Positions 8,926 through 17,140 are shown, counted from the first letter of the stretch. The stretch is DNA of 64,000 nucleotides from Variovorax sp. V213 (GCF_041154455.1 NZ_AP028664.1:3473001-3537000), one strand, 5' to 3'. Made by a program: numbers and translations. The notes: generated by a model not told the origin, from the sequence alone.

Positions 8926-10350
8926 ATGAGCAACGACAAAAGCGATTTCGGATTGATCGGCCTGGCCGTGATGGGCCAGAACCTGGTGCTGAACGTGGAA
9001 AGCCGCGGCTTCCAGGTCAGCGTGTACAACCGCACCGAAGCCACCACCGAAGCCTTCGTGGCCGCCAACCCCGGCAAGAAGCTGGTGGGCGCCAGGACGC
9101 TCGAGGAGTTTGTGCAGAGCCTCGCCAGGCCGCGCAAGATCCAGATCATGGTGAAGGCCGGCGCACCGGTCGACCAGGTCATCGAGCAGCTGATTCCCCT
9201 GCTCGACAAGGACGACATCGTCATCGACGGCGGCAACAGCCTCTACACCGACACCGAACGCCGCGACGCCTACCTCCAAGCCAAGGGCCTGCGCTTCATC
9301 GGCGCGGGCGTCTCGGGCGGCGAAGAAGGCGCGCGCAAGGGTCCATCGATCATGCCGGGCGGACCGCTTTCCACCTGGGAAGTGATGAAGCCGATTTTCG
9401 AGAGCATTGCGGCCAAGGTGGACGGCGAGCCCTGCGTGATCCACATCGGCCCCGGCGGCGCAGGCCACTACGTGAAGATGGTGCACAACGGCATCGAGTA
9501 CGGCGACATGCAGCTGATCTGCGAGGCCTACAGCCTGTTCAAGGCGGCCGGCTTCACCACCGACGAGATGGCCGCCATCTTCAACGAATGGAACGAGGGC
9601 GAGCTGCAGAGCTACCTGATCCAGATCACCGCCAAGGCGCTGGAGCAGAAAGACCCGGAAACGGGCCGGCCGATCGTCGACCTCATCCTCGACAAGGCTG
9701 GCCAGAAGGGCACGGGACAGTGGACGCTCCTCAATGCGGCCGAGAACGCGGTGGTCATCAGCACCATCAACGCCGCGGTCGAGGCGCGCGTGCTGTCGTC
9801 GCAGAAAAAAGCGCGCGTGGCGGCAAGCAAGGTGCTGCAGGGGCCGAAGATCGAACTGTCGCTCGACAAGAAGGCGCTGGTGGCCAAGGTGCACGACGCG
9901 CTCTATGCGTCGAAGGTCATCAGCTACACGCAGGGCTTCGACCTCATCCAGACCATGGGCGAGAAGAAGGAGTGGAAGCTCGATCTCGGCCGCATCGCGG
10001 CCATCTGGCGCGGCGGCTGCATCATCCGCGCGCGCTTCCTGAACCGCATCACCGACGCCTACCGCACCGATCCGGCCCTCGGCAACCTCATGCTCGACCC
10101 CTTCTTCAAGGACCTGCTCAACCGCACGCAGCAGAACTGGCGCGAAGTGGTGGCGCTGGCGGTCGGCAACGGCATTCCGGTGCCGGCGTTCAGCGCCTCG
10201 CTCGCCTACTACGACAGCTACCGCACCGAGCGCCTGCCGGCGAACCTGCTGCAAGCGCAGCGCGACTTCTTCGGTGCCCACACGTACGAGCGCACCGACA
10301 AGCCCGAAGGCCAGTTCTTCCACACCGATTGGCCTGAAGTCATTGGCTGA
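8926..10350 (+). CDS. gnd: 6-phosphogluconate dehydrogenase, decarboxylating
   Basis: 474 residues, full length. It converts 6-phosphogluconate to ribulose 5-phosphate with NADP+ in the pentose phosphate pathway. The Rossmann motif GLAVMGQNL, the substrate motif GAGVSGGEEGARKGPSIMPGG, the catalytic segment HYVKMVHNGIEYGDMQ and the C-terminal RRD-type region are all present. The start has an AGGGCC-type leader. It is convergent with gluconokinase, which makes its substrate, across a 20-base gap. Confidence 0.97.
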   Translation: MSNDKSDFGLIGLAVMGQNLVLNVESRGFQVSVYNRTEATTEAFVAANPGKKLVGARTLEEFVQSLARPRKIQIMVKAGAPVDQVIEQLIPLLDKDDIVIDGGNSLYTDTERRDAYLQAKGLRFIGAGVSGGEEGARKGPSIMPGGPLSTWEVMKPIFESIAAKVDGEPCVIHIGPGGAGHYVKMVHNGIEYGDMQLICEAYSLFKAAGFTTDEMAAIFNEWNEGELQSYLIQITAKALEQKDPETGRPIVDLILDKAGQKGTGQWTLLNAAENAVVISTINAAVEARVLSSQKKARVAASKVLQGPKIELSLDKKALVAKVHDALYASKVISYTQGFDLIQTMGEKKEWKLDLGRIAAIWRGGCIIRARFLNRITDAYRTDPALGNLMLDPFFKDLLNRTQQNWREVVALAVGNGIPVPAFSASLAYYDSYRTERLPANLLQAQRDFFGAHTYERTDKPEGQFFHTDWPEVIG

Positions 10351-10380
10351 CGCCGGGCCGCATTGCAGATCAGCCCGGCG
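10351..10380. terminator. Inverted repeat between convergent gnd and gntK
   Basis: CGCCGGGC at 10351-10358 pairs perfectly with GCCCGGCG at 10373-10380, with a 14-base loop. It sits directly after the gnd stop and overlaps the last codons of the convergent kinase gene. There is no T-run, so if it ends transcription it is not a standard intrinsic terminator. Confidence 0.4.
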
Positions 10381-10876
10381 GCAGCCACGCCTTCACCTGC
10401 GCGACCAACTGGCCCAACGGCGCGGTCGCATCGACCGCGAGCACGCCCGGCTCGCCGACGGGTGATTCGAGCGTCGCGAACTGGTTGGCGACCAGGCTCG
10501 CCGGAAACATGTGCTCGCCCGCGCCGGCCCGCGCGGCCACGCGGCGCTCGGCCTCGGCGCGCTCGATCTCCATGAACACGAAGCGCAGTCCCGGCACGCC
10601 CGCGCGCAGCTGGTCCCGGTAGCTGCGCTTGAGCGCCGAACAGGTCAGCACCGCGCCCTGCGACGCATCGGCCAACGTATGCCCCAGCGTCGCGAGCCAG
10701 CCGGCGCGGTCCGCATCGGTCAGCGCGATGCCCCGGCTCATCTTCTCGACGTTGGCCGGCGGGTGGTAGTCGTCGCCCTCGATCAGCGGCAGCCCGAATC
10801 CGACCGCCAGCGCAGCCCCCAGGCTCGATTTGCCGCAGCCCGAAACCCCCATCACGACCAGCCATACCCCGTTCAT
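10370..10876 (-). CDS. gntK: Gluconokinase (GntK type)
   Basis: 168 residues, the normal size. It phosphorylates gluconate to 6-phosphogluconate, feeding gnd. The P-loop is GVSGCGKSSLG, followed by GDDYHPPANVEKMSRGIALTD, a hallmark of the family. The start was set at MNGVWLVVMGVSG, which places the P-loop at the expected distance; the open frame starts 14 codons earlier. Confidence 0.94.
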   Translation of the reverse strand: MNGVWLVVMGVSGCGKSSLGAALAVGFGLPLIEGDDYHPPANVEKMSRGIALTDADRAGWLATLGHTLADASQGAVLTCSALKRSYRDQLRAGVPGLRFVFMEIERAEAERRVAARAGAGEHMFPASLVANQFATLESPVGEPGVLAVDATAPLGQLVAQVKAWLPPG

Positions 10877-10897
10877 AGATACCTTTTTTGGCGCAAC

Positions 10898-10915
10898 CAC
10901 GGGGCATTCCCCGTG
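10898..10915. promoter_or_regulatory. Perfect hairpin in the gluconokinase leader
   Basis: CACGGGG-CATT-CCCCGTG, a 7-base perfect inverted repeat with a 4-base loop, 21 bases upstream of the gntK start. It could be an operator or an mRNA leader hairpin. No T-run follows on either strand. Confidence 0.4.
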
Positions 10916-11023
10916 CATCGGCCGAACTTGAATCTACTTCCAAATCGACTTCTTCATGATGCAAAACTTTATCCGCCGGAAGCAGGGAGTTCCGGTGGCG
11001 AACGGCATCGGCATCGACCGGCC

Positions 11024-12118
11024 CTAGAACAGGTTGCCCTGCCCCGCTGCGCCAGGTGGCCGGAACGCGCTGAGGTCGAGCGCAATGCGCTCGCGGTTGA
11101 AGCCGATGCGGTTCGCCGCCTTCTCGAAGCGCTGGCGGATCAGGTCGGCCCAGAGCCCGGAGCCCTTCATGCGCGTGGCAAAGTCGGCGTCGTAGTCCTT
11201 GCCGCCGCGCATCTCGTGGATGCGCGCCATGATGCGGTCCGCGCGCTGCGGATAGTGCAGCTCGAGCCATTCCTTGAAGAGCGGCGCCACCTCCCAGGGC
11301 AGGCGGATGACGGTGTAGAAGGCACTGCGCGCACCGGCCTCCCATGCGGCTTCGAGCACCTGCTCCATGTCTTCGTTGACGAAGGGAATCTGCGGCGCCA
11401 CGCTCACGCCCACCGGCACGCCTGCCTCTGCCAGGGTGCGTATGGTGCGCAGCCGCCGATGCGGCGCCGCGGCGCGCGGCTCCAGCTTGCGGGCCAGCTC
11501 GCCGTCGAGCGTGGTCACGGTGATGTACACGGCGGCCAGGTGCTCGGCGGCCATGGGCGCGATCAGGTCGAGGTCGCGCTCCACCGCGCTCGATTTGGTG
11601 ACCAGCGCAAATGGATGGCGCGTTTCCTTCAGCAGCTCGATCACCGAACGGGTGAGCCGCAGCTCGCGTTCGATCGGTTGGTAGCAGTCGGTGGCCGTGC
11701 CGATGGCGACGTGGCTGGGCCTGTAGCTCCTGCGGCCGAGTTCGGTGCGCAGCACCTCCACGATGTTGCGCTTGGCGATGAGCTTGGTTTCGAAGTCAAG
11801 CCCCGGCGAGAGATTCAGATAGCTGTGCGTGGGCCGGGCAAAGCAATAAATGCAGCCGTGCTCGCAGCCGCGGTACGGGTTCAGCGACCGGTCGAACGAA
11901 ATGTCGGGCGAGTCGTTTTCATTGAGCACCGACTTCACGTCCTCGAACCGCACTTCGGTCGCGAGCGGCGGCAGCTCTTCGGCTTCGGCCGCGCCTTCTT
12001 CGAGCGTGCCCCAGCCGTCGTCGAAGGCATTGCGCTCGTCGCGCGAGAAACGGTGCGCCAGCCGCGTGGCCGCGCCGCGGCCCTTGATGGCGTGGAGGGG
12101 GATGTGAGCAGTGGGCAT
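11024..12118 (-). CDS. PA0069-family radical SAM protein
   Basis: 364 residues. The radical SAM cluster motif is CEHGCIYCFARP (CxxxCxxC), preceded by SFDRSLNPYRG. It also carries the family segments IGTATDCYQPIE and TKSSAVERDLDLI. This group is related to spore photoproduct lyase, and its members are often annotated as DNA repair photolyase-like. The start MPTAHIPLHAIKGRG is supported by AAGGA 10 bases upstream. A perfect LexA box lies 24 bases before the start codon, which supports a DNA damage role. The exact reaction is unknown. Confidence 0.9.
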   Translation of the reverse strand: MPTAHIPLHAIKGRGAATRLAHRFSRDERNAFDDGWGTLEEGAAEAEELPPLATEVRFEDVKSVLNENDSPDISFDRSLNPYRGCEHGCIYCFARPTHSYLNLSPGLDFETKLIAKRNIVEVLRTELGRRSYRPSHVAIGTATDCYQPIERELRLTRSVIELLKETRHPFALVTKSSAVERDLDLIAPMAAEHLAAVYITVTTLDGELARKLEPRAAAPHRRLRTIRTLAEAGVPVGVSVAPQIPFVNEDMEQVLEAAWEAGARSAFYTVIRLPWEVAPLFKEWLELHYPQRADRIMARIHEMRGGKDYDADFATRMKGSGLWADLIRQRFEKAANRIGFNRERIALDLSAFRPPGAAGQGNLF

Positions 12119-12141
12119 GGCAGATCCTTTTTTCGCTCCAA

Positions 12142-12161
12142 TACTGATTATTTGTACAGTA
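12142..12161. promoter_or_regulatory. LexA (SOS) box
   Basis: TACTG-N10-CAGTA, matching both conserved ends of the E. coli-type LexA operator, with an AT-rich centre. It is 24 bases upstream of the radical SAM start codon on the minus strand, so LexA would cover that promoter. The GbsR-type gene starts 79 bases away on the other side behind its own operator. Confidence 0.8.
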
Positions 12162-12196
12162 CTCTTGGACGGCCCGCCAAGCAAACGGAATTTTCA

Positions 12197-12214
12197 TTTC
12201 TCTCTTGACAGAAA
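12197..12214. promoter_or_regulatory. Operator palindrome upstream of the GbsR-type regulator
   Basis: TTTCTCT-CTTG-ACAGAAA. The two arms match at six of seven positions. It covers the -35 hexamer of the regulator promoter. The same palindrome, perfect, occurs at 12866-12883 before the downstream operon. This supports autoregulation by the gene it precedes. Confidence 0.6.
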
Positions 12215-12232
12215 TTTCTAAAATCCTAGACT
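12205..12232 (+). promoter_or_regulatory. Sigma-70 promoter of the GbsR-type regulator (possibly leaderless)
   Basis: A consensus TTGACA -35 at 12205-12210 and TAGACT at 12227-12232 are separated by 16 bases. The ATG at 12240 lies 7 bases after the -10 hexamer, about where transcription should begin, and no Shine-Dalgarno sequence fits. The transcript may therefore be leaderless. Confidence 0.55.
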
Positions 12233-12239
12233 TCAAGGC

Positions 12240-12842
12240 ATGGAACTCACCGACATCCAACGCAAGTTCGTTCTCCACTGGGGAGAAATGGGCTCGATGT
12301 GGGGCGTCAACCGCACGGTCTCGCAAATCCATGCGCTGCTTTTCGCACGCGGCAAGCCCATGCATGCGGAAGAACTCTCCGAGACGCTCGGCGTGGCCCG
12401 CTCCAACGTGAGCAACAGCCTGAAGGAACTGCAGGCGTGGAACCTGGTGCGCGTCACCCACATCCTGGGCGACCGGCGCGACTATTTCGAAACCAGCGTC
12501 GACGTGTGGGAGCTGTTCCGCACCGTGGTGCGGGAGCGCAAGGAGCGCGAGTTCGACCCCACCATCCGCGTGCTGCGCGAGATCGTCTCCAGCCCCGATT
12601 TCCTGAAGGAGCCCGCCGACGCGCAAGACCGCATCCGCTCCACCATGGACCTGATGAGCAAGCTCGCCACCTGGGCCGACGAGATGCTGCGGCTCTCGCC
12701 GGGCACCCTCGACAAGGTGCTGACACTCGGCGCCAGCGTGCAGAAGTTCGTTCGCGGGGATGCCCCGGCGCCCACGACTCCGGCCGCGAAGAAGGACGAC
12801 GACGACCCCGACGCTCATCACGCCAGCCTGCCCATGATCTGA
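12240..12842 (+). CDS. GbsR/MarR family transcriptional regulator
   Basis: 200 residues. It opens with FVLHWGEMGSMWGVNRTVSQIHALLF, typical of the GbsR family, then the winged helix-turn-helix HAEELSETLGVARSNVSNSLKELQAWNLVRVTHILGDRRDYFE. The C-terminal half is helical, as expected for dimerisation, and ends in an acidic, histidine-containing tail. It lies upstream of a four-gene operon in the same direction. A shared palindrome in front of both suggests it represses itself and that operon. Its inducer is unknown. Confidence 0.9.
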   Translation: MELTDIQRKFVLHWGEMGSMWGVNRTVSQIHALLFARGKPMHAEELSETLGVARSNVSNSLKELQAWNLVRVTHILGDRRDYFETSVDVWELFRTVVRERKEREFDPTIRVLREIVSSPDFLKEPADAQDRIRSTMDLMSKLATWADEMLRLSPGTLDKVLTLGASVQKFVRGDAPAPTTPAAKKDDDDPDAHHASLPMI

Positions 12843-12865
12843 GTTCTCTTTTTTTTGCCTGATTA

Positions 12866-12883
12866 TTTCTGTTTTGACAGAAA
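12866..12883. promoter_or_regulatory. Operator palindrome upstream of the DUF393 operon
   Basis: TTTCTGT-TTTG-ACAGAAA, a perfect 7+7 inverted repeat ending 14 bases before the DUF393 start codon. It is nearly the same sequence and spacing as the palindrome before the GbsR-type regulator, which is the likely binding protein. Confidence 0.65.
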
Positions 12884-12897
12884 CAACGAAAACCAAC

Positions 12898-13323
12898 ATG
12901 CACAGCACCGCCGCCTACCCGCTCACCGTGTACTTCGACGCCACTTGCATCCTCTGCACGGCGGAAATGAGCGCAATGAAGGCGCGGGATTCAGCGGCCC
13001 GGCTGGAACTCGTCGACTGCTCGCCCGCCGGGTTCGATGCGGGACCGGCGCCGCGCGAGGCGTTGATGACGGCCATCCACGTGGTCGACGCGGCAGGCCA
13101 GGTGTTCGTCGGCGTTCCAGCCATCCGGGCTTGCCGCGACGCCGTCGGGTTGCCGAGTGGCAGCTTCCTGCTCGACCTGCCGTGGGTCGCGCCGCTCGCC
13201 GACCGCGCCTATGCCGTGCTGGCGCGCAACCGCTACCGGCTGCCGCGCTGGCTGGTGGCCGTGCTCGCCGGCAAGGCGGCGCGGTCGTCCCGCACCTGCG
13301 CGGGCGGCAACTGCCGGATCTGA
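12898..13323 (+). CDS. DCC-type thiol-disulfide oxidoreductase family protein (DUF393)
   Basis: 141 residues. The N-terminal motif YFDATCILCTAEM contains D-x2-C-x2-C, the signature of the DCC family of thioredoxin-like proteins. The rest fits the family: HVVDAAGQVFVGVPAI, then a hydrophobic helical C-terminus ending in CAGGNCRI. The start was set at MHSTAAYPLTVYFD. A TTG 24 bases upstream is in frame, but it lies inside the operator. There is no clear Shine-Dalgarno sequence. First gene of the putative GbsR-controlled operon, with the methyltransferase 13 bases downstream. Function in vivo unknown. Confidence 0.85.
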   Translation: MHSTAAYPLTVYFDATCILCTAEMSAMKARDSAARLELVDCSPAGFDAGPAPREALMTAIHVVDAAGQVFVGVPAIRACRDAVGLPSGSFLLDLPWVAPLADRAYAVLARNRYRLPRWLVAVLAGKAARSSRTCAGGNCRI

Positions 13324-13336
13324 AAAAGGAGTTCTC

Positions 13337-14299
13337 ATGCCGAATGTCTTCCAGCCCGATTTCCGCATGCCTCGAACGGCCGGTGCGTCCGAAGCGCCCT
13401 CGCCCGAAGCCGCGCTGCCCATCACCAAGGCCGACACGCAGAACTATTTCACCGAGGTGGCGGACGACTACCGCGCATGGAGCCCCAGCTACAACATGCA
13501 CTTCGGCTTCTGGCGGCTCGGGCTGAACCCGCTGCGGCGCGAAGGCATGCTGGTGGAAATGAACCGCGCGGTCGGCCGCGCGCTGAAGCTCGACGAGTCC
13601 CCGGCCACCCAGGAGGCGCCGCGGCGCCGATGCGTGATCGACCTCGGCTGCGGCGCCGGCGCTACCGCGCGCACGCTGGTGGGAGACGACCCTTTGCTAT
13701 ATGCCGTCACCGTCACCAACGTGCCGGTGCAGAACAGCATTTCCGTGCGGCTCGACGCGGGTGCCGGCGTGGCCGACCGCATGGCGCACATCGAAGCCGA
13801 CTACACGCGCACCGGCCTGCCCACCGCAAAGGCCGATGGCGCCTGGGCCGTGGAAAGCGCCTGCTACGCCAGCGGCACGGCCAAGGCCGATTTCGTACGC
13901 GAGGCGGCCCGCCTGCTGAAGCCGGGTGCGCGGCTGGCGGTGGTCGACGGCTTCCTGCTGCGGCACCGGCCGGGCCGGCTTGCCGGTTGGCTGCACCGCC
14001 TGTGGGCCGACAGCTGGGCCGTGCCCACGCTTGCCGTGCGCGGCGATTTCGTCGAGGCGCTGCGTCATAACGGATTCGAAGAAATCGAGGTTCGGTCGCT
14101 GCGCTGGCGCGTGGCGCCCAGTGCGCTGCACATTCCGGCGCTTGCCACGCGCTTTGCGCTGGCCGAACTCTGGAAGGCGCGCGGCAGGCTGAGCCCCTGG
14201 CGCCGCAAGCACATCGTGGCCAGTTATTGCGCGCTGGCGCTGGGCCTTTTCTGGCGCGACTTCGACTACTGCATGGTGACTGCGAAGCGCAGCGGCTGA
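13337..14299 (+). CDS. Class I SAM-dependent methyltransferase
   Basis: 320 residues with a clear AAAAAGGA ribosome site. The SAM-binding motif is VIDLGCGAGATAR, followed by a typical post-I region and AARLLKPGARLAVVDGF. The N-terminal NYFTEVADDYRAWSPSYNMHFGFW resembles small-molecule methyltransferases of the cyclopropane-synthase/tocopherol type, which suggests a lipid or quinone-like substrate (inference). It sits between the DUF393 gene and a membrane SRPBCC protein in one operon. Confidence 0.88.
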   Translation: MPNVFQPDFRMPRTAGASEAPSPEAALPITKADTQNYFTEVADDYRAWSPSYNMHFGFWRLGLNPLRREGMLVEMNRAVGRALKLDESPATQEAPRRRCVIDLGCGAGATARTLVGDDPLLYAVTVTNVPVQNSISVRLDAGAGVADRMAHIEADYTRTGLPTAKADGAWAVESACYASGTAKADFVREAARLLKPGARLAVVDGFLLRHRPGRLAGWLHRLWADSWAVPTLAVRGDFVEALRHNGFEEIEVRSLRWRVAPSALHIPALATRFALAELWKARGRLSPWRRKHIVASYCALALGLFWRDFDYCMVTAKRSG

Positions 14300-14349
14300 A
14301 CGCCTGTCGAATCCGACACAAAACACAACACACGAGGAGAAGAACTTCC

Positions 14350-15396
14350 ATGAGCACCGAACCCGCCGAAGCCGGCCCTCTGAAACTGGCACCCATCGAG
14401 GCCGATGCCGCGCAGGTACGCGACATGCCCGCACGCCCAATGCCCTTCGCATGGTTCTGGCCGCTGCTCGTCGGCGCCGCGGCAGCCCTGGTGCTGCGCA
14501 TCGCCTTCAGCGGCCTGCCGGGCCAGCGCTTCTCGGCCATGCTCGGCTCCTTCATCTATCTTGCGCCCGCGGTGTGCGGCGCCGTCACGGTCTACATGGC
14601 CGAGCGCATCGAGCGGCGCAGCTGGGGCTACTACATCTGGGCGCCGTGGGTCTCGACCGCGCTGTTCGTCGTCGGCACGCTGCTGGTGTTCATCGAGGGG
14701 ATGGTCTGCGCCGTCGTCATCGTGCCTTTGTTCGGCGTGATGGGCAGCCTAGGCGGCCTCGCAATGGGCATTGTCTGCCGCATCACCAACTGGCCGAGGC
14801 CTGCGCTCTACGGCTTCGCGGTGCTGCCGCTGGCACTGGGTGCGGTCGAGCCGCACTGGCCCAACCCGGAACAGATCTCGAACACCTCGCGCACGCTCTT
14901 CATCGCCGCGCCTGCCGAGCGCGTGTGGCATGAACTCAACGAAGTGCGTGACATCCGGCCGAGCGAAGTCGGCGATGCCTGGGCCTATCGCATCGGCGTG
15001 CCGATGCCGGTGGGCGCCCTGACCGAAGACACCGCCGAAGGCCGCGTGCGCAAGGTGCAGTGGCAGAAGGACGTGCACTTCGAGGAGGTCATCACCGAGT
15101 GGCAGCCGCTGCAGCGCGTGAGCTGGCGCTACCGCTTTTCGCCGGACTCTTTCCCCGCCGGCGCGCTGGACGACCACGTGGTCATCGGCGGCCACTATTT
15201 CGACCTGCGCGATTCGGCCTACACACTCACGCCGCGCGACGGCGGCACGGAGCTTCGCATCGACGTCTCCTGGCGCGTGAGCACGCGCTTCAACTGGTAT
15301 GCCGACCGCGTGGCGCAGTTTCTGCTGGGCGACTTCTCCGAGCACATCCTGCGCTTCTACAAGGCGCGCAGCGAGACCGCCGCGGCGGCCGCATGA
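14350..15396 (+). CDS. Membrane protein with C-terminal SRPBCC (START-like) domain
   Basis: 348 residues. About four or five hydrophobic segments lie between residues 35 and 170 (FWPLLVGAAAALVL, YLAPAVCGAVTVYM, VSTALFVVGTLLVFI, VVIVPLFGVMGSLGG). A SRPBCC-type lipid-binding domain follows from about 180 (TLFIAAPAERVWHELNEV to FLLGDFSEHILRFY). A membrane-anchored hydrophobic-ligand domain beside a methyltransferase suggests handling of a lipid or hydrophobic small molecule. Its stop overlaps the next start (ATGA). Confidence 0.8.
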   Translation: MSTEPAEAGPLKLAPIEADAAQVRDMPARPMPFAWFWPLLVGAAAALVLRIAFSGLPGQRFSAMLGSFIYLAPAVCGAVTVYMAERIERRSWGYYIWAPWVSTALFVVGTLLVFIEGMVCAVVIVPLFGVMGSLGGLAMGIVCRITNWPRPALYGFAVLPLALGAVEPHWPNPEQISNTSRTLFIAAPAERVWHELNEVRDIRPSEVGDAWAYRIGVPMPVGALTEDTAEGRVRKVQWQKDVHFEEVITEWQPLQRVSWRYRFSPDSFPAGALDDHVVIGGHYFDLRDSAYTLTPRDGGTELRIDVSWRVSTRFNWYADRVAQFLLGDFSEHILRFYKARSETAAAAA

Positions 15397-16013
15397 AAGA
15401 CATGCGCCCCGTCTTCCAGCAGGCGCTCGGCCCGGGCTGGGAACAGCTGGGCGACGTGATCCGACGGCACTACACGATGGCGCCGTTCTCGAATGCCCAC
15501 GTCTGCGTGCGCGGCACGATGGACGAGGTGCACCATGCGCCCTGGGCGCGGGTGCTGATGCCCTTCGGCCGCCTGTTCGGTGCGCTCGTTCCCTACACCG
15601 GCACCGGCGTGCCCATCGAAGTGCACTACCGCTGCCGGCCCGGCAACGCGCTCCTGTACTGGGACCGCGTCTTCAGCTTCGAGGGCCGCGCGCCCTTCCA
15701 CTTTCGCTCGCACATGGCACAGGCGCCCGCGGGCGGGGGCGAGGTGATCGAATACGTGCGCTTCGGCCTCGGCATGCGCCTGGCGGTGAGCGCGGAAGAA
15801 GGCGCGCTGGTGTTTCGCGACCTGGGCTACGTCTGGCGCCTTGGCCGGCTGCACCTGCCGCTGCCGCTCGGCCTGTTGATGGGAACCGCCTACGTCGAGG
15901 AGCGGCCCGACCCGGACGATGCCGACCGCTTCACCATGAAGATGGTGTTGCGCCATCGCTGGTTCGGCGACGTGTTCCGCTACAGCGGCCGCTTCCGGTT
16001 GGGTTCACAATGA
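15393..16013 (+). CDS. DUF4166 domain-containing protein
   Basis: 206 residues. The family pattern is visible: ALGPGWEQLGDVIRRHY, FGALVPYTGTGVPIEVHYR, YWDRVFSF and FRYSGRF at the end. Function is not established for the family. It is the last gene of the operon and is coupled to the membrane SRPBCC gene by a 4-base overlap. Confidence 0.8.
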   Translation: MKDMRPVFQQALGPGWEQLGDVIRRHYTMAPFSNAHVCVRGTMDEVHHAPWARVLMPFGRLFGALVPYTGTGVPIEVHYRCRPGNALLYWDRVFSFEGRAPFHFRSHMAQAPAGGGEVIEYVRFGLGMRLAVSAEEGALVFRDLGYVWRLGRLHLPLPLGLLMGTAYVEERPDPDDADRFTMKMVLRHRWFGDVFRYSGRFRLGSQ

Positions 16014-16020
16014 CCGCATC

Positions 16021-16368
16021 ATGCCGCGCCGCCCCGAGAACCTCTATCCGCAATACCACGCCCACGTCTACTTCGGCCCCGCCACGGTGGCGCAGGCAAG
16101 GCAGCTGTGCGAGCAGGCAGGCCGGGAGCTGATGGTGGTGGTCGGCCGGGTGCACGAGCGGCTGGTCGGCCCGCACACGCACTGGAGCTGCCAGCTGGCC
16201 TTCGACGCCGCCGAGTTCGACCAGGTGATCGAATGGCTCGAGGCCCATCGCGACGGCCTCGACATCTTCGTGCACGGCGTCACGGGCGACGACTTTGCCG
16301 ACCACACGGCGCATGCCATGTGGCTTGGCGAAGAAAGCCCGCTCGACCTGCGGATGTTCCGGCGCTGA
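16021..16368 (+). CDS. DOPA 4,5-dioxygenase family protein
   Basis: 115 residues. The family hallmarks are YHAHVYFGP near the N-terminus, VGPHTHWSCQLAF with the conserved histidines, and DIFVHGVTGDDFADHTAHAMWLG. Plant and fungal relatives cleave catechol rings, and bacterial members are small like this. It begins 7 bases after DUF4166, so it may belong to the same transcript, although its theme differs. Confidence 0.88.
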   Translation: MPRRPENLYPQYHAHVYFGPATVAQARQLCEQAGRELMVVVGRVHERLVGPHTHWSCQLAFDAAEFDQVIEWLEAHRDGLDIFVHGVTGDDFADHTAHAMWLGEESPLDLRMFRR

Positions 16369-16385
16369 CCGGCACTCCACGAGAG

Positions 16386-17042
16386 TCAGAACTCCGCATC
16401 GAGCTCGTCGATTTCCTCGGGCTCTTCCTTCGCGGCGGCCACCCACTCCTGCATGGCGGGCAAGTCCATCACGCGCTTGCAGTACGCGGCGCAGACGCTG
16501 TCCAGCGGCACGTCGTAGCTCAGGAAGCGCGTGACCACCGGCGCATACATGGCATCGGCCATGCCCGGCTGCTTGCCGAAGAGAAAGGGGCCGCCGTAGG
16601 TCTTCAGGCATTCGCGCCAGATGGCGACGATGCGGTCGATGTCGGCCTGCGCGCGCGACCAGATCTTGAAGCCGCGGAACCGGGCCTTGATGTTCATCGG
16701 CAATGCGCCGCGCATCGAAGCGAAGCCCGAATGCATCTCGCCGCAGATGGCGCGGCAGTGCGCGCGGGCCTGGATGTCGGCCGGCAGCAGCGCGCCCTTG
16801 GGCTTGATCTCGTTCAGGTATTCGCCGATGGCCAGCGTGTCCCACACCTTGACGTTGCCGTGCTGCAGCGAGGGCACCAGCATCGACGAGGAGAGCAGCA
16901 GCATCTCGGCCTTCATGGCCGGGTCGTCGGGCGGAATGATCTTCTCGCTGAAGTCGAGCCCGGCCAGCCTGCACATCAGCCAGCCCCGCAATGCCCAGGC
17001 GCCGTAGTTCCTGCTGCTGATCGTGAGAACGGGTTTGGCCAT
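16386..17042 (-). CDS. Glutathione S-transferase family protein
   Basis: 218 residues. The N-terminal thioredoxin fold runs from VLTISSRNYGAWALRGWLMCRLAG, with Ser as the probable active residue, through SMLVPSLQHGNVKVWDTLAIGEYL. The C-terminal helical domain includes GKQPGMADAMYAPVVTRF. The start was set at MAKPVLTISS. It diverges from phaZ with about 100 bases between. Substrate unknown. Confidence 0.88.
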   Translation of the reverse strand: MAKPVLTISSRNYGAWALRGWLMCRLAGLDFSEKIIPPDDPAMKAEMLLLSSSMLVPSLQHGNVKVWDTLAIGEYLNEIKPKGALLPADIQARAHCRAICGEMHSGFASMRGALPMNIKARFRGFKIWSRAQADIDRIVAIWRECLKTYGGPFLFGKQPGMADAMYAPVVTRFLSYDVPLDSVCAAYCKRVMDLPAMQEWVAAAKEEPEEIDELDAEF

Positions 17043-17140
17043 CGTGGATCTCCTGGACGGACTGCTTGCTGCCGGTTGGCTCCCATGGCCGTGCAAGGCC
17101 TGTGCCACCGCTTGGCCCGCAACTTGCCTGTACTACTTTC

